Assembly: GCA_021811935.1 (NCBI GenBank)
Contig: JAKAPW010000004.1
Span: 1 to 42,682 of the forward strand
Length of the DNA stretch: 42,682 nt
Reading direction: 5' to 3'
From: an archaeon
Lineage (GTDB): Archaea > Thermoproteota > Nitrososphaeria > Conexivisphaerales > DTJL01
The position numbers were made by a program, and so were the translations under genes. Shown in pieces: positions 23,415 to 30,973 of the stretch (position 1 is the first letter of the stretch; every line of letters begins with the position of its first letter). The notes below the pieces were generated by a model. The model was not told the DNA's origin, made no database searches, and was given only the letters and a program-made list of their open reading frames with translations.

Positions 23415-24301
23415 GGCCGGACCTCGGGAGAGGTGGCGTACAGGTACTCCGTGGAGTACTGCGAAAGGGAGGAAGCGAGCGAAGAGAGGGTGGCGAAGGG
23501 TTGCGAGCAGACGCCGGCCGGCTGCCCGCCCGTGACCTTGCAGACGGCCGCGATCAGCGTGTTGGCGGCCACGTCCACGCTCTTGGCTATGGAGCTGCCG
23601 GGGTCGTTCAGCTGGGAGGCTATCTGGCTCCAGTTGCCGCCCTGCTTTATGACGCCGGGGGAAAGCTGCGCCCCGGCGACCACATACCTGTTGCCTATGT
23701 CGACGAAGGGTATGTTCTGGGGAGGGTCATAGGTGCTCCACAGCGCGGACTGTTCAGCGGTGGGCGTCTGCAGTGTCACGTTTCCGTATCTGTTGGTGAG
23801 CTCCACCGAGACGAAGGAGACGTAGGGGCTGGAGTAGCCGGAGCCGTAGAACGAAAAGGTCGGTATGTTCGTGCCGACCGGGTCGGAGGGCGACGACAGC
23901 ATGTACGACAGGTTCGTGAACGTGCCGAACTTCGAAAGCGCCACTATCAGGCTCCACCTTTCGGCGGCGCAGTACGGGCAGAACTCGGCCCCGATGTACA
24001 GGACCTCGGGCTTCCCGCCCTGGGAAAGAGGGGAACCGGAGACCTGGATCGGCAGGGTGGTGCCGGCGGGGACACCCACCGTGTTAAGGGTGGAATAGCT
24101 CACGCCGGACAGGAGGCCGTACAGGGAGCCGGGGACGGGTGTGGACACCAGCGAGGCGGGGAGGGCGTTCTGGCTGCCCGTCGACTGGGCGACTATCAGG
24201 TACGCCACAAGGCCGACCACCACGACGAGGGCAGCCATCACCGCCATGCGGGGGGAGCGCGAAGGCTTCTGCTTCCCCTTGAGCGCTCGCTGCGAGGGCA
24301 A
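23411..24301 (-). CDS. DUF929-like membrane-anchored thioredoxin-fold protein
   Basis: 296 aa from TTG 24301. Layout: basic N-terminus (about 1-18), one hydrophobic helix (about 19-38) as anchor or uncleaved signal, then an extracytoplasmic domain with the redox motif Cys108-Pro-Tyr-Cys111 ([13 protein letters not shown]) of thioredoxin-like proteins. A second Cys pair lies near the end (VCKVTGG...VCSQ). Ser/Thr/Asn content is high, as in secreted archaeal proteins. DUF929 proteins occur in archaea such as Sulfolobus and Thermoplasma; their role is not settled. Coupling to VKOR points to oxidative folding. The TATA box 29 nt before TTG sets the start; the track ORF to 25141 is a shadow of metE upstream of it. 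Confidence 0.85.
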   Translation of the reverse strand: MPSQRALKGKQKPSRSPRMAVMAALVVVVGLVAYLIVAQSTGSQNALPASLVSTPVPGSLYGLLSGVSYSTLNTVGVPAGTTLPIQVSGSPLSQGGKPEVLYIGAEFCPYCAAERWSLIVALSKFGTFTNLSYMLSSPSDPVGTNIPTFSFYGSGYSSPYVSFVSVELTNRYGNVTLQTPTAEQSALWSTYDPPQNIPFVDIGNRYVVAGAQLSPGVIKQGGNWSQIASQLNDPGSSIAKSVDVAANTLIAAVCKVTGGQPAGVCSQPFATLSSLASSLSQYSTEYLYATSPEVRP

Positions 24302-24325
24302 TATGTCACCCCGTGGCGCCTCCGG

Positions 24326-24334
24326 ATAATAAAA
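24326..24334 (-). promoter_or_regulatory. TATA box for the DUF929-VKOR operon
   Basis: The minus strand reads TTTTATTAT, centred 29 nt before TTG 24301. Confidence 0.6.
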
Positions 24335-24370
24335 CTTGCCAGCCCGCGCCCCTCTCGAGGGCCTAAAGCT

Positions 24371-24378
24371 GATATACC
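24371..24378 (+). promoter_or_regulatory. TATA box for the core-MetE gene
   Basis: GATATACC centred 27 nt before the ATG at 24401. Confidence 0.6.
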
Positions 24379-24400
24379 GGACGGGGCAAGGGGCGGCAAC

Positions 24401-25531
24401 ATGTTTACCACCAGCGTGGTCGGAAGCTTCTCCAGGCCAAAATTCCTGATAGATGCGTTCGACGACTTCTCCAAGGGGAAGGTAACCAAGGAGCAGCTGG
24501 AGGAGCTGTTGCAGGACGCCACGAAGCTCATAGTCAAGGAAGAGGAGCTGGCCGGGCTGGACGTCATAACCGACGGCGAGCAGAGGAGGACCAGCTTCGT
24601 CTCCTTCGTGGGGCAGAAGATAGCCGGGTTCAAGCCCGTCCACATAAAGGAGCTCAGGCCGGACGCGCTGGAGGTGCTCAGGCGGGAGAAGGTGCAGCTG
24701 ACCTACTGGAGGGCGGTGGCGACCGAGCCGCTCAAGGACTCGGTCATAGCGCTGGACGAGTTGCAGTATTCGAAGACGATAACGGACAGGCAGATCAAGA
24801 TAACGCTCCCCAGCCCCTACCTGGTCATGTGGGAGACGTGGCATTCCGAGCGCTCCAGGGCGGTCTACCCGGAGCCGGAGGACCTGGCGAAGGACTACGC
24901 CAAGATACTCAGGCGGGAGATACTGCGGCTGAAGGACGCGGGTGTCGCGTTCGTGCAGCTGGACGAACCGATGCTCGGCGACCTGGTCGAGGCCTCGGAG
25001 ACGGAGCCTGACAGATATCGCAGGGTGATAGAGCAGATACACGGGCAGAAGTACAGGGGGTTCAGGGAGGAGGCGCGCCTTGCACGGGACCTGGTGAACG
25101 AGGCGGTGCAGGGGGTGCAGGGTGTAAGGATCGGAATGCACATGGACAGGTGGCCCAACGCGGATTCGCCCAACTACGGGGTCGGGTACGAAAAGCTCTT
25201 CCCGGAGGTCCTGGACATCAAGGTCAAGCAGTTCGTGCTGGAATACGCGTCCCCCGGAAGCGGCGACCCGGTCAGGTTCGCGGAGGCCCTGGACGGGCAG
25301 GAGATGGCCCTGGGGGTGGTGCAGGTCATGGACAGGCGCGTGGAGGAACCCCAGGAGATAGTCTCCAGGGCCGAAGGGTTGGCCAAGCTGCTGGGTCCGG
25401 AACGGGTATGGCTCGTCCCGGACTGCGGGTTCGCGCCCGGCATGTACAGGGGATTCCCGAAGAGCGTAGCCTTCGCCAAGCTGAAGTCCATGGTGGCCGC
25501 CGCCGGCATCCTCAGGAAGAAGTTCTCCTGA
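24401..25531 (+). CDS. Core-MetE (cobalamin-independent methionine synthase-like) protein with altered zinc site
   Basis: 376 aa, the C-terminal catalytic barrel of MetE alone, the form found in many archaea; it methylates homocysteine, in archaea with methyl donors that differ between subtypes. Starts [11 protein letters not shown]; has ITDGEQRR and QLDEPML. Expected zinc ligands by spacing: His247, residue 249, Glu281 and Cys342 (61 residues apart, the spacing known for E. coli Glu665-Cys726). Residue 249 is Asp (GMHMDRW) instead of Cys. This may alter or abolish standard methionine synthase chemistry. No second metE copy is in the window. ATG 24401 is set by a TATA box; the track ORF from 23501 reads backwards through the DUF929 gene. 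Confidence 0.82.
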   Translation: MFTTSVVGSFSRPKFLIDAFDDFSKGKVTKEQLEELLQDATKLIVKEEELAGLDVITDGEQRRTSFVSFVGQKIAGFKPVHIKELRPDALEVLRREKVQLTYWRAVATEPLKDSVIALDELQYSKTITDRQIKITLPSPYLVMWETWHSERSRAVYPEPEDLAKDYAKILRREILRLKDAGVAFVQLDEPMLGDLVEASETEPDRYRRVIEQIHGQKYRGFREEARLARDLVNEAVQGVQGVRIGMHMDRWPNADSPNYGVGYEKLFPEVLDIKVKQFVLEYASPGSGDPVRFAEALDGQEMALGVVQVMDRRVEEPQEIVSRAEGLAKLLGPERVWLVPDCGFAPGMYRGFPKSVAFAKLKSMVAAAGILRKKFS

Positions 25532-25540
25532 GGCGGCGGG

Positions 25541-26278
25541 CTAGGGGCGCGGGCCGCCCAGCAGGCCCAGCACTTCGTCAGGGTAGTCGGACGTGATGTC
25601 GTCCACTCCCATGCGTATGGCGTCCCTGAGGTCTCCCTCTCCGGCGAGCCCCCAGGCGCCCACCTTCAGCCCTTCCCCGTGGACGAGGGCGACGTCCTTC
25701 GGCTCCAGGAGGCCGTAGTTGGCCTGGAGCCAGCGCGCGTCCATCTTCTTCGCGGCGTCGAAGAACCACCTGGCCCGGCCGTGGATTATCATGCCCAGCT
25801 CGACGGACCGGTCCAGCGACCTGACCCTCTCCAGGGCGTCGTAATCGAAGGAGGTGATCCTCACCGAATCTTTGACCCCGGCCCTCTCTATCTCCCGGAG
25901 GAGCTTTTCCTCTATCCCGGGGTAGACGCTCCCTCCATGCTTCAGCTCAATCTTGTACCGCATCCCCGGCACTTCGGCGAAGACCTCGGCCGGCGTGGGG
26001 ATGCGCGCCCCGCGCCACCTTTCCTCCGACTTCGCCCCGGCGTCCAGCTCCTTCAGCCGGGCGAGCGTGAAGTCCCGCACCGGCCCGGAGCCGTTCGTAG
26101 TCCTGTCCACCCTGTCGTCATGGATCACCACCAGCTGGCCGTCCTTCGACAGGTGGACGTCGAACTCCACTCCGTCCACCTTCATGCTCCCGGCCAGCCT
26201 GAACGATTCCAGCGTGTTCTCCGGGGCGTGCCCCCTAGCGCCCCTGTGGCCGAAGACGAGCGGTCTTGACGAAGGCAT
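25541..26278 (-). CDS. ugpQ: Glycerophosphodiester phosphodiesterase
   Basis: 245 aa GDPD-family TIM barrel. Motifs: GHRGARGHAPENTLESF at the N-terminus with catalytic His and Arg, GVEFDVHLSKDG with metal ligands, VVIHDDRVDRTTNG with the second catalytic His, and a C-terminal VGAWGLAGEGDL. It hydrolyses glycerophosphodiesters to glycerol phosphate and an alcohol; in archaea the lipid backbone is glycerol-1-phosphate, so the true substrate may differ. No signal peptide, so cytoplasmic. ATG 26278, 27 nt from a CTTATAG box. Single-gene unit. Confidence 0.92.
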   Translation of the reverse strand: MPSSRPLVFGHRGARGHAPENTLESFRLAGSMKVDGVEFDVHLSKDGQLVVIHDDRVDRTTNGSGPVRDFTLARLKELDAGAKSEERWRGARIPTPAEVFAEVPGMRYKIELKHGGSVYPGIEEKLLREIERAGVKDSVRITSFDYDALERVRSLDRSVELGMIIHGRARWFFDAAKKMDARWLQANYGLLEPKDVALVHGEGLKVGAWGLAGEGDLRDAIRMGVDDITSDYPDEVLGLLGGPRP

Positions 26279-26301
26279 GGCAGCCTCGGGGAACCCATCG
26301 T

Positions 26302-26308
26302 CTATAAG
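26302..26308 (-). promoter_or_regulatory. TATA box for the GDPD gene
   Basis: The minus strand reads CTTATAG, centred 27 nt before the ATG at 26278. Confidence 0.55.
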
Positions 26309-26336
26309 CGTGCCCTCGCGCCGCCGTGCGGACGCG

Positions 26337-27644
26337 TCACCTGAACGTGGCCGTCCCCCACTTCTTCAGCGCCTCTCTCAGTGGCCTGCTCTTCCTGGCG
26401 TATTCCTCCAGGGAGATCTTCTTCATGTACGCGTCTATGGCGTCCCTCATGGCCTCGGCGCCGGCCTTGCCTCCGGAGGGGTGCCCCCATATGCCCCCTC
26501 CTATCTGGACCACTATGTTCGTCCCGAGCATGTCGAGCACAGGAGGGATCAGCCCCACGTGGAGGCCGCCCGAGCTGACGGGGAAGACGGGCCTGGTCCC
26601 CGACCACTCCGCCCCGAGCAGGCCCTCCCCCGCCCGAGAGGAGTCCGCCGTCAGCTTCTCCTCTATGGAAAGGACCTCCGGCTTCGTGGAGACCAGCTTC
26701 CCCACCACCGTGCCGACGTGGAGCTGGTCCACGCCGAGCAGCCTGCAGACCGACGCGACCACCACCATGCTCATGCCGTGGGTCGGCATCCTGGTGAAGG
26801 CGGCGTGGAAGGCCCTGTGGGCGTGGATGGCCAGCCCCAGCTCCTGGCAGGTGTCCCGGAGCGTCTGCAGGGCGGACCAGCCCGCGGTTATGACGTCTAT
26901 CATCACGTATTCGCCGCCGAGCTCCTTGACCACCTTGGCCCGCTTCATCATCTCCCTGGTCTCCGCGGTGATGTTGATCAGGTAGCTCTTGCGCTCCCCC
27001 GTCTCCCTCTCCGCCTTGTCCCTCATCTTGAAGGACTGCTTCGCCCTGTCCGCGAAGGAGTTGAAGTTCTGGCTGGTCAGGTTCTCGTCGTCCTTCAGCA
27101 GGTCGAGCCCGCCGACCCATGCCTCGTACCCGTGCCTGGCGTGCTCCTTGTAGTCGAGGCCCAGCTTCGGCTTGGGGACGGAGGCGGTCAGCGGCCTGCC
27201 CTTGACCTTCATGAAGTCCCTGACGCCGCCTATCCCGAACTGGGGACCCGGGAAGGACTTCACGAGCTCCTTCGGCCAGCCGACGTCGACCAGCCTCAGC
27301 CCCTTGAGCGCTTTCATGCCGAAGATGTTGCCGGCTATGCTGCTCAGTATCTGGGGCATGTTCCCCGGCTCGAACAGCCGGAGGGGATAGGAGACGTGGA
27401 CGTACTGGTCCTCTATCTTGTACGCGTTGGCCATCAGGCTCCTGATGTCCTTGTTCAGGGTGGTCAGCGTCGTCCATGTGCCCACGCTGCTCTCGGACGC
27501 CACCCTTCCGGCGGCCTCCTCCATCGAAAAGTCCTGCGCCGGCTGCACCTTGAACAGGGCGACCAGCTCGTCCGCCGCGGGCCTGCGTTTGGTGTTCACG
27601 AAGTCCGTGTACCACTCGACCTTCTCTGCCATGCCTTGAGTCAC
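26337..27644 (-). CDS. rbcL: Ribulose-1,5-bisphosphate carboxylase, archaeal form III
   Basis: Large-subunit-only RuBisCO of 435 aa. Conserved active-site segments are intact: SVPKPKLGLD (catalytic Lys), GGLDLLKDDENL (carbamylated Lys with Asp-Glu metal ligands), HAHRAFHAAF, the loop 6 part VVGKLVST, SSGGLH and VQIGGGIWGHP. Form III enzymes turn ribulose bisphosphate from nucleosides or nucleotides plus CO2 into two 3-phosphoglycerate. ATG 27632 is possible, but GTG 27644 is 28 nt from a TATA box and is preferred. It shares that box with the divergent peptidase gene. A nucleoside phosphorylase gene lies close by; ribose-1,5-bisphosphate isomerase and phosphoribulokinase are not in the window. 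Confidence 0.95.
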   Translation of the reverse strand: MTQGMAEKVEWYTDFVNTKRRPAADELVALFKVQPAQDFSMEEAAGRVASESSVGTWTTLTTLNKDIRSLMANAYKIEDQYVHVSYPLRLFEPGNMPQILSSIAGNIFGMKALKGLRLVDVGWPKELVKSFPGPQFGIGGVRDFMKVKGRPLTASVPKPKLGLDYKEHARHGYEAWVGGLDLLKDDENLTSQNFNSFADRAKQSFKMRDKAERETGERKSYLINITAETREMMKRAKVVKELGGEYVMIDVITAGWSALQTLRDTCQELGLAIHAHRAFHAAFTRMPTHGMSMVVVASVCRLLGVDQLHVGTVVGKLVSTKPEVLSIEEKLTADSSRAGEGLLGAEWSGTRPVFPVSSGGLHVGLIPPVLDMLGTNIVVQIGGGIWGHPSGGKAGAEAMRDAIDAYMKKISLEEYARKSRPLREALKKWGTATFR

Positions 27645-27668
27645 TCCGAACGCGACGAACGCCGAGAA

Positions 27669-27676
27669 ATATATAT
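27669..27676. promoter_or_regulatory. Shared palindromic TATA box for rbcL (-) and the M24 peptidase gene (+)
   Basis: ATATATAT reads the same on both strands. Its centre is 28-29 nt from GTG 27644 on the minus strand and 29-30 nt from ATG 27702 on the plus strand. No other TATA-like string lies in this 57-base gap. Confidence 0.65.
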
Positions 27677-27701
27677 GTCTTGACGGCCCACCGGGCGCAG
27701 C

Positions 27702-28778
27702 ATGCGGCCGGGGGTGCTGGACAGGGTGCGGGGCAGGCTGCGGGAAAGGGGGCTGGACGGCTTCGTCCATTTCCAGACCAGCAGGGCCAGGGAGAACGTG
27801 GTGCTGCACTACCTGTCGGGGGTGATGCGGCTCGAAGACTCGGGGATACTCGTGCCCGTCGACTCCGACCCGGTGCTCTTCGTCAAGGACTTCGAGGGGG
27901 AAAGGGCCGCGCGGATGGGCAGGATAGGCGACACCAGGGCGCTGGCCACCGTGCCCCTCGACTCGGCGATGCGCGGCGTGGGAGAGATCCTCCGCGAGAA
28001 GGGGCTCGAGGGAAGGCGGCTGGGCATCGACGACTCCGAGCTGAGCGTGGAGGTGTTCCTGGAGCTGCAGAAGCTGGGGCTCGAGCTCGTGCCGTTCGGT
28101 TCGGAGATACGCGAAATGATGACCATCAAGGCGCCGGAGGAGGTGGCCAGCATAAGGAGGGCGGTCGGGCTGGCCTCAGCGGCCCTGGGCAGGGTACGGG
28201 AGCTGGCGGCTTCGGGCATGAGCGAACACGAACTGGCGGCCGAGGCGTCGCTCGTCATGGAGAGGGGCGGCGGGGAGAAGTCGTTCGTCCACGTCCAGTA
28301 TGACCGTAACGCTTCCTTCCCCCACCACGATTCGGACGGCACCAGGGTCGAGGGGGACGGGTTGCTGGTCGTCGACCTGGGGGCCAGGGTAGACGGATAC
28401 ACCTCCGACCTTACCAGGACCTTCGCCGTCGGAAGCCCGAAGGGCGAGAGGGTCAAGATCATGGAGGCGGCCAGGGACGCGCTGGAGGCGGCCATCGAAG
28501 CCGTGAGGCCGGGCGCCGCGGTCGCCGACGTCGCGAAGGCGGCAAGGGACGTGCTGAGGAGCAGGGGGCTCCCCGGCCCCAAGCACAGGATCGGACATGG
28601 CGTCGGCCTGGGCGTCCACGAAAGGCCGATAGTGGAAGAAGGTTTCCCGGGCAGGCTCGCGGAAGGGATGGTCCTGGCCATAGAGCCTGGCGTCTACATC
28701 CCGGGCGTGACCGGGTGCAGGCTGGAGTCCAACGTCCTGGTGACGGCAGACGGTCACGAAGCGCTGGACGAGCTCTAG
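27702..28778 (+). CDS. pepQ: M24-family metallopeptidase (Xaa-Pro dipeptidase/aminopeptidase-like)
   Basis: 358 aa: a creatinase-like N-terminal domain (about 1-130) and a pita-bread catalytic domain. The five metal ligands are seen: two Asp in VVDLGARVDGYTSDLTR, His in GHGVGLGVHERP, Glu in AIEPGVYIPG and Glu in CRLESNVLVT. It cleaves N-terminal Xaa-Pro bonds, probably in dipeptides from protein turnover, in the cytoplasm. ATG 27702 with the shared TATA box. Prolidase and aminopeptidase P cannot be told apart by eye. Confidence 0.92.
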   Translation: MRPGVLDRVRGRLRERGLDGFVHFQTSRARENVVLHYLSGVMRLEDSGILVPVDSDPVLFVKDFEGERAARMGRIGDTRALATVPLDSAMRGVGEILREKGLEGRRLGIDDSELSVEVFLELQKLGLELVPFGSEIREMMTIKAPEEVASIRRAVGLASAALGRVRELAASGMSEHELAAEASLVMERGGGEKSFVHVQYDRNASFPHHDSDGTRVEGDGLLVVDLGARVDGYTSDLTRTFAVGSPKGERVKIMEAARDALEAAIEAVRPGAAVADVAKAARDVLRSRGLPGPKHRIGHGVGLGVHERPIVEEGFPGRLAEGMVLAIEPGVYIPGVTGCRLESNVLVTADGHEALDEL

Positions 28779-28816
28779 GCAGCCGGATGCCCTCCGCCGG
28801 CGCTGCATGCAGGAAG

Positions 28817-28823
28817 TTTTTAG
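28817..28823 (+). promoter_or_regulatory. TATA-like box for the nucleoside phosphorylase gene
   Basis: TTTTTAG centred 27-28 nt before the ATG at 28847. Confidence 0.5.
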
Positions 28824-28846
28824 CCCCGTCTTCCGAAGAGGGCGCC

Positions 28847-29563
28847 ATGTCGTTACCTCAGCACATCAAGGTGAAGAAGGAGGACGTCGCCGAACGGGTG
28901 ATCATGTCGGGGGACCCCGCCCGGGTGGTCCAGCTCTCCAAGGCGCTCGACGACGCCAGGCTGATCAACGAGAACAGGGGCTTCGTGATGTACACGGGGC
29001 GGTACAAGGGGACGCCCGTCACGCTGGCCTGCCACGGGATAGGGGCCGCCTCCGCGGCGCTCGTCTTCGAGGAGCTCGTGATGCTGGGCGCGAAGTCCCT
29101 GGTGCGGCTCGGGTCGTCCGGGGCCCTGAAGAAGGGGATGGCTATAGGAGAGGTGGTCGTCCCGACGGGCGCGGCGTACCTCGGGGGGACGCTCGAACAA
29201 TACGTGCCGGATGCCCACCTCACGCCCGTCCCCGACTTCCAGCTGACGCACCAGATCGTCTCTTCGGCTGCCGAAGCGGGGTTGACCCACTACGTCGGGC
29301 CAGTCTTCTCCAGCGACGCCTTCTACGCGGAGGACCCTAACTTCGTGGGCAGGTGGGCGGGGAGGGGGTACATAGCCGTCGAGATGGAGTGCGCGACGAT
29401 CTTCGGGCTGGCCCTGATGCGGGGGGTGAAGGCGGGCTCGCTGCTGCTGATAAGCGACAACCTGGCCGAGATGACCCCGATGGTCGACGCGGAATACCTG
29501 AAGCCGTTCGTGGAGAAGTCGAGCAGGGCCGTCTTCGAGGCGCTGACGAAGGTGCCCGCGTAG
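28847..29563 (+). CDS. udp: Nucleoside phosphorylase (uridine/purine phosphorylase family)
   Basis: 238 aa member of the PNP/UDP family: IMSGDPARVVQLSK with the phosphate-binding residues near 20-33, CHGIGAASAA, RLGSSGALKKGM, AVEMECATIFGLA for ribose binding, and ISDNL with the base-contacting Asp. It splits nucleosides with phosphate into base and ribose-1-phosphate. With form III RuBisCO 1.2 kb away this fits nucleoside-ribose feeding into ribulose bisphosphate, as known from Thermococcus. Start ATG 28847 by its TATA spacing; the track start at 28715 runs back into the peptidase gene. Uridine rather than purine preference is a guess. Confidence 0.9.
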   Translation: MSLPQHIKVKKEDVAERVIMSGDPARVVQLSKALDDARLINENRGFVMYTGRYKGTPVTLACHGIGAASAALVFEELVMLGAKSLVRLGSSGALKKGMAIGEVVVPTGAAYLGGTLEQYVPDAHLTPVPDFQLTHQIVSSAAEAGLTHYVGPVFSSDAFYAEDPNFVGRWAGRGYIAVEMECATIFGLALMRGVKAGSLLLISDNLAEMTPMVDAEYLKPFVEKSSRAVFEALTKVPA

Positions 29564-29568
29564 GCATA

Positions 29569-29577
29569 CGTTAAATG
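29569..29577 (+). promoter_or_regulatory. TATA-like box for the leader ORF-arginine deiminase transcript
   Basis: CGTTAAATG, centred 27-28 nt before the ATG of the 12-codon leader ORF at 29601 and 62 nt before the deiminase TTG. The RNA therefore most likely begins at the mini-ORF, not at the deiminase gene. Confidence 0.55.
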
Positions 29578-29600
29578 GCGGCCGCGCCCACACCGGAGCC

Positions 29601-29639
29601 ATGCGGACTCCGGGCCGCGGGCGGAGAGACCTCGATTGA
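29601..29639 (+). CDS. Arg-rich 12-codon leader ORF overlapping the arginine deiminase start
   Basis: ATG 29601 opens MRTPGRGRRDLD and ends at TGA 29637-29639, which overlaps the TTG start of the deiminase as TTGA. Four of 12 residues are Arg, using CGG, CGC, CGG and AGA instead of the AGG usual here. The ATG is placed at leaderless distance from the TATA-like box. Ribosomes finishing the mini-ORF could restart on the deiminase, so slow reading of Arg codons when arginyl-tRNA is scarce could lower its expression. The ORF is seen; translation and control are inferred. Confidence 0.45.
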   Translation: MRTPGRGRRDLD

Positions 29640-30931
29640 AGGTCGGGGCAAGGGCGGAATGGGACAGGCTCAGGACGGTGATGATGCACAGGCCGGGGAT
29701 AGAGATGCACCTCGGCCTCCTGGCCCCGTACGCCTCCCTCTACGAAAGGGCGTTCAACCTGGGCGACGCCCTGCTGGAGCACCATAAACTGGAATACATA
29801 TTGAAGCGGGAGTTCGGGGTGCGGGTGCTTCGCCTCAAGGAGGTGATTGTGGAGGCGGCGGAAAGGGACGACGGGTTCAGGGAGAAGCTGATAGACGCGG
29901 CCCTGGAATGGGTGGGCTACAGGGGGAGCAGGGTGGAGGCGGCCAGGGCGAAGAGGGAGCTGGAGAGGAACTCCGAGATACTGGACCCGGTCCACTTCTT
30001 CAACATAATCCTCCTCAACCCTCTCATAGACCTTGCGAAGGGGAAGGGCGCCAGGGCGATGTACGTGGACATCATCGAGAGGCAGCCGCTGTCCAACATC
30101 TATTTCATGAGGGACCAGCAGGCGGTCACGGACAGGGGGATAGCGCTCTCCAGGATGTCGAAGCCGCAGAGGAGGAGGGAGTCCCTCCTCACCCGCCTGG
30201 CATGGGACGCCCTCGGGCTGAACCCCGTCCATTCGACGCAGGGGCCCGGAACGTTCGAGGGGGGCGACTTCATGCCGATGGGAGACTTCGCCCTGATCGG
30301 CACGGGGGACAGGACCAACCGCGAAGGGGTAGAGCAGATGCTGAAGCACGCCGTCGGCTTCGACCAGGTGGCTGTGGTCCACCAGCCAAGGCACCCGCTG
30401 CTCGGCGGCTCCACGGACAGGATGATCAACATGCACCTTGACACGTATCTCAACGTGGCGTCGAGCGGAGTGGTGGTGGGCAGCGAGCTGCTGCTGAAGG
30501 ACGCGAAGGTGGAGGTATACGACATGGAGGGGGCCGGGGCGTACGCGCGGTCCGGCTCGGGGGACCTGCTGTCCTACCTCAAAAAGAAGGGTTTCCGCGT
30601 CATAGACATAACCACCCTGGAGCAGATGTGCTATGCCACGAACTTCCTGTGCGTCCGGGACGGCCACATACTGGCGGTGGAGACGGACAGGGCGGCGAAG
30701 AACGTCCTCGCCAACCTGCGGGTCAAGGCAGGGGAGAACCCCCACAGGTACGGCGCGCTGCTTTCACAGGCGGAGAAGGACTACTCCAGCCTCAGGCTCT
30801 CCGGCAACTTCTTCCCCCACAAGCGGGACGTATACCAGTTCGACGTCGATGCGGTGCCCATGACGCTGACGAACCTGACCGGCGGGTACGGCGGCGCCCA
30901 CTGCATGACCTGCTCTCTGTACAGGAGTTAG
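29636..30931 (+). CDS. arcA: Arginine deiminase-like amidinotransferase-fold enzyme
   Basis: 431 aa. Family motifs: RLRTVMMHRPGIE at the N-terminus, MRDQQAVTD, GTFEGGDFMPMG with acidic active-site residues, INMHLDTYLNV with the catalytic His-x-Asp, and the nucleophile Cys423 in GGYGGAHCMTCS. Arginine deiminase turns arginine into citrulline and ammonia, the first step of an ATP-yielding pathway. No carbamate kinase or ornithine carbamoyltransferase is in the window. The TTG start overlaps the stop of the leader ORF and is the first start in frame after the promoter; a partial GGAG lies 9-10 nt upstream. Other guanidine-modifying members of the fold are possible. Confidence 0.88.
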   Translation: MKVGARAEWDRLRTVMMHRPGIEMHLGLLAPYASLYERAFNLGDALLEHHKLEYILKREFGVRVLRLKEVIVEAAERDDGFREKLIDAALEWVGYRGSRVEAARAKRELERNSEILDPVHFFNIILLNPLIDLAKGKGARAMYVDIIERQPLSNIYFMRDQQAVTDRGIALSRMSKPQRRRESLLTRLAWDALGLNPVHSTQGPGTFEGGDFMPMGDFALIGTGDRTNREGVEQMLKHAVGFDQVAVVHQPRHPLLGGSTDRMINMHLDTYLNVASSGVVVGSELLLKDAKVEVYDMEGAGAYARSGSGDLLSYLKKKGFRVIDITTLEQMCYATNFLCVRDGHILAVETDRAAKNVLANLRVKAGENPHRYGALLSQAEKDYSSLRLSGNFFPHKRDVYQFDVDAVPMTLTNLTGGYGGAHCMTCSLYRS

Positions 30932-30941
30932 GACCGCCTTC

Positions 30942-30949
30942 CTTAAGAG
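30942..30949 (+). promoter_or_regulatory. TATA-like box for the aldo/keto reductase gene
   Basis: CTTAAGAG centred about 29 nt before GTG 30974. Confidence 0.45.
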
Positions 30950-30973
30950 GCTCGCGGGGGGAGAACGGAGGCC

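Noticed and set aside
23501-24400. Long N-terminal extension of the core-MetE ORF
   Set aside because: It is antisense to DUF929; ATG 24401 has a TATA box at 27 nt and the family N-terminus TTSVVGSF.
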